From Novosphingobium sp. Chol11 (GTDB lineage Bacteria; Pseudomonadota; Alphaproteobacteria; Sphingomonadales; Sphingomonadaceae), in the NCBI RefSeq assembly GCF_900218065.1, contig NZ_OBMU01000003.1, forward strand, positions 276,549-340,548: 64,000 bases of DNA, written 5' to 3'. Both the position numbers and the translations under genes were made by a program. The notes beneath the pieces are model-generated. The model was given only the letters and a program-made list of their open reading frames with translations. It was not told the origin of the DNA and did no database searches. Below, in pieces: positions 44,364 through 52,562 of the stretch (positions are counted from its first letter, which is position 1; each line of letters opens with the position of its first letter).

Positions 44364-45170
44364 TCAGCACCACTGCGCCGATGCGGTGGCGGTATCGGCC
44401 ATTCGTACGCCCCTCACCCCCAGCTGTTCGCGGGCTTGATCCGGCGTCAGATCGAACACGTCTTCGTAGCGCATCATGTAAAGCGGGTCGGATTCCCGGC
44501 CGACCTTCGCGCCCCTTTCCACCGCGTCCTGAACCACCAGCCAGGTCTGGGGGTAATGGAGAACCGCGCGGGTAATGATGCGCGTGGAGCCGAGAATGGA
44601 GAAGGCGGAAAGCTCCCCCGCCAGTTCCGGGCTCATATGCACGAATAAATTGGTGAGCCGCATATAATAGGGCACCAGTTCGCCGATGAAGTCAAAGCCG
44701 CCGCCGCCCAGAATATGTTCAAGATCGTGCGTCTGCCCGGCGCGCAGCTGGAAATATTCGAAGTCGTTGCGCGGTGTGAATGGCGGGACAATATCGACCT
44801 GAAGATCATTGCCGGTCAACTGCGCATAGAAGATGCCCCCAACCGTGTCCGGGCCATAATGTTTGAGGTCATCGCGTCCGAAGGTCGAGACGAAACCTTC
44901 GCTAAACCATGCATCGAGTGCCGGATTCTTCTGCCGTTCCGCGGCAAACAGGGCGTTGATATGATCGATGTCCTGAACCTCGCGAAGTATCTGCACGAGC
45001 TGGATCGAATCCGAAGGGGTGGGCACGTCAGGTCCGTTTCGCCGGAGCAAATGAGTCGCCACCCAATTCCGGACGCGTGCGTTATTCAGATAGCGGGAGG
45101 AACTGACGAGCACGCTGCTGTCGGTTTCCACCGTCTTGATGCCCCTCATCAGATAGGAATAATCGGCCAT
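44364..45170 (-). CDS. Coq4-family protein
   Basis: A 268-residue protein with the Coq4 metal-binding signature HDxxH-x11-E, visible as THDLEHILGGGGFDFIGE. Other Coq4-like features are the length and the YYMRLTNLFVHMSPELAGE helices. Coq4 supports ubiquinone biosynthesis in eukaryotes, but bacterial copies beside catabolic genes have other, uncharacterised roles. The ATG at 45170 is chosen because it follows the AtuA stop by one base (TGAGATG) and GGAG lies about 9 bases upstream. It forms an operon with the AtuA-like gene, so a role in terpenoid or related breakdown is inferred. Confidence 0.78.
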   Translation of the reverse strand: MADYSYLMRGIKTVETDSSVLVSSSRYLNNARVRNWVATHLLRRNGPDVPTPSDSIQLVQILREVQDIDHINALFAAERQKNPALDAWFSEGFVSTFGRDDLKHYGPDTVGGIFYAQLTGNDLQVDIVPPFTPRNDFEYFQLRAGQTHDLEHILGGGGFDFIGELVPYYMRLTNLFVHMSPELAGELSAFSILGSTRIITRAVLHYPQTWLVVQDAVERGAKVGRESDPLYMMRYEDVFDLTPDQAREQLGVRGVRMADTATASAQWC

Positions 45171-45171
45171 C

Positions 45172-46995
45172 TCAACGATCTCCGTTAGCGAAGTCATGCC
45201 CGCCGATCGTGGCAGCCAGATCGGGAGGAACAAGGACTGGAAAGCGAAGCAGCATTTGCGCCATCCCCTTGGCGGCGGGGTCGAGCCGGGTACTGGCATT
45301 GATGCCGCCAGCAAGGGCGTCGCAGACCACCAAATTGAGAGCGTGCAGCCCCGGCGCTTCATAGCGATCGACCCGAGGAAGGTCGTCGCCCGACGCCAAA
45401 TGACGATACCAGTCCGCCACCGCTTGAGGGGTTAGAGACAGGCGGAGCCAAGGCAGATATTGCGGGTGACGCGCGATGACGGCGACGTTGAACAAGTGCC
45501 CCTTGTCGCCGCTGCGCGCCCATGCGAGCCGGATCAGGTCGACGGCGACCGCTCCGGGTGGCGTATCGGGAACTGGTTGCGGTGCCCTCGGCAGGACAGA
45601 TGCAGGCTGGCCCACAGGCACTGGCACCGGCCAGGTTTCACCAAGAACGGTCACCTGTGGCACGATGCCGCTCTTGCTGACCAGGAACAGGAATATCTCG
45701 GTCTTGGGCAGCACCGTGGTGGCGAGGTTGATCGTGGTGCCGACCGCCATGCCGCTGATGCCCGCCCATTGTTCGCGGGCAAATAGATCCGCTCCCCGGC
45801 GGTCGGGATGATCCACGACCATCTTGCAGATGACTTCCCGTGCGCCCGCCCCGCCGCCATGCGGTCCAAAGCTTGCATCTTCACCAATGATGACGGTGTC
45901 GGTTTCGGTGAAGTCGGCCAGATTATGGGCGCGCAGCAGCGCCCGGCTGCGCGCATAGAGCGCTTCGGACTGCCGCCTCGCTTTTTCTGCGGCCTGCTCA
46001 CCGATGATCGGCTGGTAGGCGACGGCGCGCCATCCGCCGTCCGAGGTGACGCAAACCTTGTAGCTTTCGGTCGGCGGGCGGCCCTTCGCGCCGGAAACCC
46101 TCACCCGGTCCTTGCCTTGCTGCTCCAGCCTGACCTCACTGAAGTCGCAGCAGACGTCGGCGACGATATAGTCCGCCGGATCGCTGACTTCGTAGAGCAG
46201 CTGCTCGGCAACAGTGCCGATCGAAACGAGGCCACCCGTCCCTTCGGGCTTGGTCAGGATCATGGTCCCGTCCGCATGACATTCCCCGATCGGAAAACCG
46301 ATATTTGCCCAATCCAGCACATCGCGCCAGTCGGTGAAGGTGCCGCCCGTGACCTGAGCGCCGCACTCCAGCAAGTGTCCCGCCAGCGTCCCCGCCGCCA
46401 GCAAGTCGAAATCCCCTTCGCCCCAGCCAAATTCGTGGATCAGCGGCCCCAGGACGATGGCGCTATCCACCACCCGCCCGGTGACGACGATGTCGGCGCC
46501 CTTCTCCAGCGCCACCGCAATGGGAAAGGCGCCGAGATAGGCGTTGGCGCTAATGACATTGTCAGGGAAAGCCGCGCCCGTGAACATGTCGCGGTGGCCA
46601 GCGGCCCTCAGCTGCTCGACTTGCGAGCGCAGATCGTCGCCCTCGACATAAGCGACGGTAAGAGAGAGCCCTGCCTCCGCGATCATGCGGTCGAGCGCGG
46701 CCGCCAGTCCTGCCGGATTGACGCCCCCGGCATTGGCGACGACCTTCACGCCTTGGGCCGCGATCTGGCGCAGATGAGGTCCGACATGGACGGCCAGAAA
46801 ATCGGTGCCATATCCCGCTGATGGATCAGCGGCTTGCATCCGCCCGAAAAGGCCCATGGATCCTTCGGCCAGATAATCGAAGACAAGATAGTCAAGCCTG
46901 CCGCCGTCCAGCAGCTGCGGCACCGACAATGCCGTGTCGGAAAAGGATGCGGTAGCCCCACCGATCCTCACGACCTTCCCTGTTGCGGCGGTCAT
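45172..46995 (-). CDS. Acyclic terpene utilization AtuA family protein (DUF1446)
   Basis: A 607-residue protein of the AtuA/DUF1446 family. The long N-terminal part begins KVVRIGGATASFSDTALSVPQ and has the YLVFDYLAEGSMGLFGRMQ and VKVVANAGGVNPAGLAAALD blocks. The C-terminal AtuA-like domain (about 500-600) contains IRLAWARSGDKGHLFNVAVIARHP. In Pseudomonas, AtuA belongs to the citronellol/geranyl degradation cluster; the family also occurs in other CoA-ester routes, and its activity is undefined. No geranyl-CoA carboxylase genes are nearby, so terpene specificity is not established. It is transcribed divergently from a Crp-type regulator behind a palindromic site. Confidence 0.9.
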   Translation of the reverse strand: MTAATGKVVRIGGATASFSDTALSVPQLLDGGRLDYLVFDYLAEGSMGLFGRMQAADPSAGYGTDFLAVHVGPHLRQIAAQGVKVVANAGGVNPAGLAAALDRMIAEAGLSLTVAYVEGDDLRSQVEQLRAAGHRDMFTGAAFPDNVISANAYLGAFPIAVALEKGADIVVTGRVVDSAIVLGPLIHEFGWGEGDFDLLAAGTLAGHLLECGAQVTGGTFTDWRDVLDWANIGFPIGECHADGTMILTKPEGTGGLVSIGTVAEQLLYEVSDPADYIVADVCCDFSEVRLEQQGKDRVRVSGAKGRPPTESYKVCVTSDGGWRAVAYQPIIGEQAAEKARRQSEALYARSRALLRAHNLADFTETDTVIIGEDASFGPHGGGAGAREVICKMVVDHPDRRGADLFAREQWAGISGMAVGTTINLATTVLPKTEIFLFLVSKSGIVPQVTVLGETWPVPVPVGQPASVLPRAPQPVPDTPPGAVAVDLIRLAWARSGDKGHLFNVAVIARHPQYLPWLRLSLTPQAVADWYRHLASGDDLPRVDRYEAPGLHALNLVVCDALAGGINASTRLDPAAKGMAQMLLRFPVLVPPDLAATIGGHDFANGDR

Positions 46996-47047
46996 GGCAC
47001 TCTCTCCATATTTTTGCCGCAGAGGCTAGAGAAGTTTTTGGCGGAAG

Positions 47048-47067
47048 AATGTCACCCCTGTTACATT
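47048..47067. promoter_or_regulatory. Crp/Fnr-type operator in the AtuA-crp divergent spacer
   Basis: AATGTCACCCCTGTTACATT contains the TGTNA-N6-TNACA pattern of Crp/Fnr sites. It lies 7 bases before the GTG of the Crp-type regulator and 52 bases from the AtuA start, well placed for autoregulation and control of AtuA-Coq4. Confidence 0.6.
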
Positions 47068-47074
47068 CGGCCGG

Positions 47075-47761
47075 GTGAAAATCAGTGAGCGCACATCGGC
47101 GCTGCGTCTCTTGCGCAGCACGGACTGGCTGCGGGATTATCCCGCCGCGCTGGCGGAAGAACTCCTTGCGCACGGGCGGCTGATCCATCTTGGAACGGGC
47201 CAATGGGCGCAGACGCAGGGGGATGAGCGGGGCGGGCTTTTCATCGTGATCGACGGCCTGTTCCATTCCTACTGCACCGCGCCGGGCGACAGGCAGGTGA
47301 TGATCGGGCTTTCCGGTCCTGGATCGGTCCTGGGCCACGCAACGAAGTTCAGCGGCGGTCCCCGATTGGTGACGGCCATATCGGTGCGGCCGAGTATCCT
47401 GCTGGAGATCAGCGAGGCGGCGCTGGAACTGATTGCCGAGAACCGGCCGGAAATATGGCGAGCCATTGCCGACTTTGCCTACACGAACATGCGCAGAACC
47501 CTGCACATGCTGGCGGAACTGATGGCCCTGCCGCCCCGACAAAGGATCGCTGCACGCCTACTGGCTTCGGCTACTTCGTCGGAGCGCGGGCTGATCGTCA
47601 GTCTGAGCCAACAGACATTCGCGGAAATGATCGGCTTCAGCCGCAAGACCGTGAACCTGCACCTTACCGCATTTGAACGAGCCGGGCTGATCCGGCTTGG
47701 TTATGGCTGGATCGAACTTACCGACAGCGGTCGTTTACGCGAGGTGGCGGATCGGGAGTGA
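47075..47761 (+). CDS. Crp/Fnr family transcriptional regulator
   Basis: A 228-residue regulator. The cyclic-nucleotide-binding-like fold spans about 20-125 (LIHLGTGQWAQTQGDERGGLFIVIDGLF, then GDRQVMIGLSGPGSVLGHAT). The HTH is near the C-terminus (LSQQTFAEMIGFSRKTVNLHLTAFERAGLI). The start is GTG at 47075. No iron-sulfur cysteine cluster is visible. It is divergent from AtuA-Coq4 and has a palindromic Crp-like site immediately before its start, so it probably controls that operon and itself. Effector unknown. Confidence 0.9.
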   Translation: MKISERTSALRLLRSTDWLRDYPAALAEELLAHGRLIHLGTGQWAQTQGDERGGLFIVIDGLFHSYCTAPGDRQVMIGLSGPGSVLGHATKFSGGPRLVTAISVRPSILLEISEAALELIAENRPEIWRAIADFAYTNMRRTLHMLAELMALPPRQRIAARLLASATSSERGLIVSLSQQTFAEMIGFSRKTVNLHLTAFERAGLIRLGYGWIELTDSGRLREVADRE

Positions 47762-47776
47762 CGCGAGACGCCGCCG

Positions 47777-48415
47777 TCAGTCCTGCGGAGCCACTGCCAC
47801 CCGGGCGAGGCGGTGCATCATCGAGCGGAACTGCGCCAGTTGGGCGGGATCCGCCGGGTCATAGGAACGTGAGGGACCAAGCTGATGCGCGTTGCAGACA
47901 TAATGCAATGCGCTGCCCGCGACGGTGTTGAGTAGAACCATCGCCGAGACAGGGTGGAACTGCCCGCTGGCGACGCCTGCCGCGACGACATCCTCCAGAT
48001 CCTGAAGCGCGGATTCCGAGAAGCGCACCGGATTGTTGCCGTAGGCCGCCGAGTCCGCGATGAGGCGCTGGATTATCCGCGCGGCGGTGGGGCGGCTGAC
48101 GAGGAAATCCAGCCAGGCGTCCAGCAGGGCGAGCAGTCGCTCCATCGGTTCGGTGACGTCTTCGGTCCGGTTGAGGACGAAGGCGTGCATCGACGCGAAG
48201 ATGTCCGCTTCGACTTCGTCGTAAAGCTGCTGCTTGCCGGGGAAATAATAGAGGATCGACGGGCGGCGGATGCCGACGCTTTCCGCGACATGATCGAGGC
48301 GTGCGGCGGCGAAGCCGATTTCGGCGAAAATACGTTCGGCGGCGTCGAGTATCTGTTGCCGGGTGGCGTCGCCCTTGGCCTGGCGGACTGTCTGTCTGGT
48401 TGCTGTCATGATCAT
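47777..48415 (-). CDS. TetR/AcrR family transcriptional regulator
   Basis: A 212-residue regulator with a clear N-terminal HTH: TRQQILDAAERIFAEIGFAA, then VAESVGIRRPSILYYFPGKQQLYDEVEADI. The C-terminal helical domain resembles the ligand-binding part of fatty-acid or xenobiotic sensors but is not assignable. Two ATGs 6 bases apart (48415 and 48409) could start the protein. It is divergent from the TonB-receptor operon with a perfect-arm 22-bp palindrome in between, so it is the likely repressor of that operon. Confidence 0.88.
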   Translation of the reverse strand: MIMTATRQTVRQAKGDATRQQILDAAERIFAEIGFAAARLDHVAESVGIRRPSILYYFPGKQQLYDEVEADIFASMHAFVLNRTEDVTEPMERLLALLDAWLDFLVSRPTAARIIQRLIADSAAYGNNPVRFSESALQDLEDVVAAGVASGQFHPVSAMVLLNTVAGSALHYVCNAHQLGPSRSYDPADPAQLAQFRSMMHRLARVAVAPQD

Positions 48416-48493
48416 GTTCTTATGCGGTGGAGCGGGACGGTGGCAACGCGGATTGCATGAATGAAGTAGCGACAAGAATGGAGTTGCACAACT

Positions 48494-48515
48494 ATCTACG
48501 AACTAGTAGGTAGAT
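48494..48515. promoter_or_regulatory. Operator palindrome between the TetR gene and the TonB-phosphatase operon
   Basis: ATCTAC (48494-48499), then GA, a central ACTAGT (48502-48507), AG, and GTAGAT (48510-48515): the outer arms and the centre are perfect inverted repeats. At 22 bp it fits a TetR dimer site. It lies 78 bases from the TetR start and 67 bases from the receptor start. Confidence 0.72.
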
Positions 48516-48582
48516 TCGCACATGCTCGATGAGAATGCGGCCGGATGGCCCACCGAAGCATGGAGTTTCCCGGGGAGGATAT

Positions 48583-50742
48583 ATGCCGAATCACCTGATT
48601 GCCCGTTCCGTCGTCACGCTGCTCATGAGTTCGACCGCCCTGCCCGCACTGGCACAGGATCAGGCAGGCAACGCGATCGAGGAGATCGTCGTCACCGCGC
48701 AAAAGCGCGAGGAATCACTGCAGGATACGCCGATTTCGATCGCCGCATTCAGCGCGCAGGACCTGGAAAATAAGGGCATAAGCGGGCTGACAGACCTGCG
48801 CGCCCAAGTCCCCAACCTTCAGCTGACCCCCTTCCCCAACAATGCCGCGACGACGCAGATCTTCATGCGCGGCGTGGGCCTGTCCGATGACCAGATCACC
48901 CAGGATGGCGGCGTCGCGGTCTATATGGACGGCGTCTATGTCGCGCGCAGCCAGGGCCTGGCGATGGAAGTCGCGGATCTGGAGCGCATCGAAGTGCTGC
49001 GCGGCCCGCAAGGCACGCTTTATGGCCGCAATGCGACCGGCGGCGCGATCAACTTCATCACCCGCAAGCCCGACCTTGGCGACTTCGGCTTCAAGGGTCA
49101 GGTGACGATCGGCAATTATGACAACCGGCGCTTCAAGGCGGCGGTCAACATCCCGCTGGGCGAGACCTTCGCGGCCCGGCTGTCCTATGTGAACCAGCGG
49201 CAGGATGGCTTCATCCGCAATCCTGGCACGGGCATCGAACGGTGGGGCGACAAGGATCGGGAAGCGATGCGCGCTGACCTGCTGTGGCAGCCTTCGGACC
49301 AGTTCAGCCTGCGCTACAGTTATGATCGCACGGAGATCGGCGACACGCCCTATTATGTCGCGCTCTCGCCGCTTCATCCGCGGGTGCTCGAACGGCCCGA
49401 AGCGGGAAGCCCGCTGGTGCGCGACGTCCTGCCCAACGACATCACCGCGCAAGGCCACAGCCTGACGGCGGAATGGGAAGCCAGCGACGCGCTGACTCTG
49501 CGGTCGATCACCGGCTATCGCAAGCTCGATAATTTCCAGAACCAGGATTATCTGACAGGCGCCCTTGGCCCCAATCCGCTGCAAAAGAACAGCAGCCGCG
49601 CAAAGCAGGAGCAGTGGAGCGAGGAAGTGCAGCTGATCGGCGACGCGCTGGACGGCGGACTGCAATATGTCGCGGGCTTCTATTACTTCACCGAAAGCGG
49701 CGACAATTTCAGCAACAGCTACAGCCCGCCGACACTGACGCGCAGCTTCACCACCGCGACCATCGAAAACCGTTCCTACGCGCTGTTCGGCCAGGCGACC
49801 TATACGCCGCAATGGCTGGACAACCGGCTGCACCTGACTGTCGGGCTGCGGCAAAGCTGGGACAAGCGCGAAGCGACGCTGTCGCGCCAGACGCAGGTCA
49901 ATGGCGGCCCGATCACGACGGTGCCGGGCTTTGGCGATGGCAGCCAGACGTTCAAGGATTTCAGCCCCAGCTTCGTCGTCGCATTCGACGCGTCGGAGGA
50001 CGTCAATGTCTATGCCAAGGCGGTGAAGGGCTACAAGAGCGGCGGCTTCAACGTCCGCGCCAGTTCCATCGGGCGGTTCAACGAAGGCTTCGGGCCAGAG
50101 ACGCTCTGGTCCTACGAAGCAGGCATCAAGAGCCAGTGGCTGGACAACCGGCTGCGCTTCAATGCGGCGGCGTTCATTTCAAAATATTCGGACATTCAGG
50201 TCAATGTTCAGTCGGACCCGACCAATATCCGCCTGACCGACGTGCTGAATGCGGGCAAGGCGACCGTGAAGGGCGTGGAGGTCGACCTGACCCTGGCGCC
50301 GGTGCGCAACCTGCGCCTGTCGGTGAACTATGGGTATCTGGACGCGCGCTATGACGAGATCCTGGACGCGACCGGCACGAATATCGCGGACAATTACCGC
50401 TTCACCAACGCGCCCAAGCACACAATCGCGCTGGACCTGACCTATGACCTGCCCCGCCTGCCGATCGGTCAGCTGAGCGCCAACGTCAACTACACCGCGC
50501 AAAGCGACAAGTTCACCAACAGCACGATCAGCAGCGGCAAATATATCATCGGCGACTATGGCCTGCTGAACGCCCGCCTGACGCTGGGCGACATTCCCGG
50601 CGTGAAGGGCGTCCGCGCGAGCCTGTGGGGCCGCAATCTGACGGACAAGAATTATTACATCATGCAGTTCAATGTCGGCCGCCCCGGCGCATTGTTCGGG
50701 GAACCGCGCACCTATGGCATCGACCTGAACGTCGAATTTTAA
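48583..50742 (+). CDS. TonB-dependent receptor of the phosphatase operon
   Basis: A 719-residue receptor with signal peptide MPNHLIARSVVTLLMSSTALPALAQ. The plug includes IEEIVVTAQKREESLQDTPI, FMRGVGLSDDQITQDGGVAV and RGPQGTLYGRNATGGAINFI. The barrel ends in TYGIDLNVEF. It is a close paralogue of the receptor at 28301-30454, suggesting related ligands or a recent duplication. GGGGAGG lies before the ATG at 48583. It heads an operon with a metallophosphoesterase, SDR and tyrosine phosphatase, behind a TetR operator. Confidence 0.94.
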   Translation: MPNHLIARSVVTLLMSSTALPALAQDQAGNAIEEIVVTAQKREESLQDTPISIAAFSAQDLENKGISGLTDLRAQVPNLQLTPFPNNAATTQIFMRGVGLSDDQITQDGGVAVYMDGVYVARSQGLAMEVADLERIEVLRGPQGTLYGRNATGGAINFITRKPDLGDFGFKGQVTIGNYDNRRFKAAVNIPLGETFAARLSYVNQRQDGFIRNPGTGIERWGDKDREAMRADLLWQPSDQFSLRYSYDRTEIGDTPYYVALSPLHPRVLERPEAGSPLVRDVLPNDITAQGHSLTAEWEASDALTLRSITGYRKLDNFQNQDYLTGALGPNPLQKNSSRAKQEQWSEEVQLIGDALDGGLQYVAGFYYFTESGDNFSNSYSPPTLTRSFTTATIENRSYALFGQATYTPQWLDNRLHLTVGLRQSWDKREATLSRQTQVNGGPITTVPGFGDGSQTFKDFSPSFVVAFDASEDVNVYAKAVKGYKSGGFNVRASSIGRFNEGFGPETLWSYEAGIKSQWLDNRLRFNAAAFISKYSDIQVNVQSDPTNIRLTDVLNAGKATVKGVEVDLTLAPVRNLRLSVNYGYLDARYDEILDATGTNIADNYRFTNAPKHTIALDLTYDLPRLPIGQLSANVNYTAQSDKFTNSTISSGKYIIGDYGLLNARLTLGDIPGVKGVRASLWGRNLTDKNYYIMQFNVGRPGALFGEPRTYGIDLNVEF

Positions 50743-50756
50743 GGGGGGGAGGGACA

Positions 50757-51764
50757 GTGAAGCTGATCCGCCTTGCTCTGCCCGTCCTGGCGCTTGCCTG
50801 TTCGGCGGCGGGTGTCGCTGCCGGAGATTATCAGCCGGGAGTGAAGGATGTCGCGCGGACAGCGCGCCCCTTTGCCGGGGCGGACAGCCTGCGCTTCGTC
50901 GTCATCGGCGATCGGACGGGACAGCACCGGCCCGGCATATTCGAGAAAGCGCTGGCGCAGGTGGATCGGCTTCACCCCGACTTCGTCATCAATATCGGCG
51001 ACCTGATCGAGGGGAATACGGAAGACCGGGCGCAGATCGAAACGGAGTGGAAGGAGGTGAACGGTGCGATCGACCAGCTCCACACCCCATTCTTCTATGT
51101 GCCGGGCAATCACGATCTGACCAACGACGTGCAGCGGCAGATCTGGCGCGCGAAGCTGGGCGCGGACTATTACCATTTCCGCTACAAGGGCGCGTTGTTC
51201 ATCATCCTCAACACCGAGGATCCACCACAGCCCAAGATAGCGCGCAAGAAATTGCTGGAAGCCTATGGCGCTGAGGCGATGGGCAAAGTGATGGGCGCGT
51301 TACAGGGCGATGCTGCACAGGCCGAGGCGCTGTTTGCCCGCGAGCCCAGGCTAGGCGAACTCGCCACCAAGCTGCGCGCGTCCGAAAGTGTCGCGATCAG
51401 CACGACACAGATCGAAATGGTGCGAAAGGCGCTGGCGGACAACCCGCGCCCGCGTTGGACATTCGTGTTGATGCACCGGCCCGCGTGGAAGGTCGCGTCG
51501 CCCGCCTTCGAACGCATAGAGGCGATGCTGAAAGGCCGTCCCTATACCATGCTGGCCGGGCATTTTCACAAATATGCCTATGAGCGCCGGAAGGAGCAGG
51601 ATTATATCCAGCTGGGCGTCACCGGCGGAATGCCCGGAGCCAAGGCGGACGATCCAGCAGCTCTGGATCATATCATGTGGGTGTCACTGGCAGATGGCGC
51701 ACCGCAGATCAGCAACATCCGCCTCGACGGCTTTTTCGACAAACAAGGCCCATCGCCCAAGTGA
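50757..51764 (+). CDS. Secreted metallophosphoesterase (calcineurin-like)
   Basis: A 335-residue phosphoesterase with signal peptide KLIRLALPVLALACSAAGVAA. Metal-binding motifs run in order: RFVVIGDRTGQ, VINIGDLIEGN, YVPGNHDLTN, a histidine in VLMHRPAW, and LAGHFHKYAYE. It should act in the periplasm on a phospho-mono- or diester. The GTG at 50757 is chosen because GGGGGGAGGGA lies upstream and it follows the receptor stop by 14 bases. An SDR and a tyrosine-phosphatase gene follow, so phosphorylated organic substrates are suggested. Confidence 0.9.
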   Translation: MKLIRLALPVLALACSAAGVAAGDYQPGVKDVARTARPFAGADSLRFVVIGDRTGQHRPGIFEKALAQVDRLHPDFVINIGDLIEGNTEDRAQIETEWKEVNGAIDQLHTPFFYVPGNHDLTNDVQRQIWRAKLGADYYHFRYKGALFIILNTEDPPQPKIARKKLLEAYGAEAMGKVMGALQGDAAQAEALFAREPRLGELATKLRASESVAISTTQIEMVRKALADNPRPRWTFVLMHRPAWKVASPAFERIEAMLKGRPYTMLAGHFHKYAYERRKEQDYIQLGVTGGMPGAKADDPAALDHIMWVSLADGAPQISNIRLDGFFDKQGPSPK

Positions 51765-51778
51765 AGGAACAGTTTCCC

Positions 51779-52555
51779 ATGTCGCTCAACCCTGCTCTTG
51801 CATCGCCGTCTTCGCCCGTCATCATAACCGGGGGTGCATCTGGCATAGGCCTGGCGTCCGCCCATGCGCTGGCCGCCGTGGGACGCCCGGTCGCCCTATG
51901 GGACATCGATGACAGCAAGGGCGCTGAAGCGGCCCGCGCCATCACGGCGGAGCATGGCACGACGGCGACTAACATAGCTATCGACCTGCGAGACCTGGGC
52001 GGCATCGAAGCGGCGCTTGCGGCAACGCGCGAGGCGATCGGCGCGCCGGGTGGGCTGGTCCATGCCGCAGGCGTCGTGGATACGGCGTCGATCGACGGGC
52101 TGACGGCCGAAAGCTGGGACAGCGGGATCGCGATCCATCTCCGTTCGCTTGCCTTCATCGTGCAGGCGATCCGGCAGGACCTCGCCGCGCAGCCGGGTTC
52201 GGCCATCGTCGCGATCGCGTCGATCAATGCAACGCTCGGCAATGCGCTCAATCCGATCTACAGCGCCGCCAAGGGCGGGATATTGTCGCTGGTCCGGTCA
52301 ATGGCCGACCGGCTGTCGGCAGATGGCATCCGCATCAATTCGGTATCGCCCGGCCAGATCCTGACACCCATGATGCGCCCGGCGGTCGAGGCCATGCCCG
52401 AAGGCTATTTCGAAAAGCGCATCCTGCTTGGCCGCCTGGGCGAGCCGGAAGAAGTGGGACGGGTCGTGCGCTTCCTCCTGTCCGATGAGGCAAGCTATAT
52501 CACCGCGTCGGAAATCGTCGTAGATGGCGGCAATATTTCTTCCCAGAGAGGGTGA
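51779..52555 (+). CDS. SDR family NAD(P)-dependent oxidoreductase
   Basis: A 258-residue classical short-chain dehydrogenase. The cofactor motif is VIITGGASGIGLASAHALAA and the catalytic signature is YSAAKG, with SINATLGNALNPIYSAAK containing the preceding serine region. The C-terminal segment NSVSPGQILTPMMRPAVEAM and the VVDGG end match the family. It probably oxidises an alcohol or reduces a ketone of the imported compound. It follows the phosphoesterase by 14 bases and precedes the phosphatase by 7, in a tight operon. Confidence 0.93.
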   Translation: MSLNPALASPSSPVIITGGASGIGLASAHALAAVGRPVALWDIDDSKGAEAARAITAEHGTTATNIAIDLRDLGGIEAALAATREAIGAPGGLVHAAGVVDTASIDGLTAESWDSGIAIHLRSLAFIVQAIRQDLAAQPGSAIVAIASINATLGNALNPIYSAAKGGILSLVRSMADRLSADGIRINSVSPGQILTPMMRPAVEAMPEGYFEKRILLGRLGEPEEVGRVVRFLLSDEASYITASEIVVDGGNISSQRG

Positions 52556-52562
52556 TCGCAGG

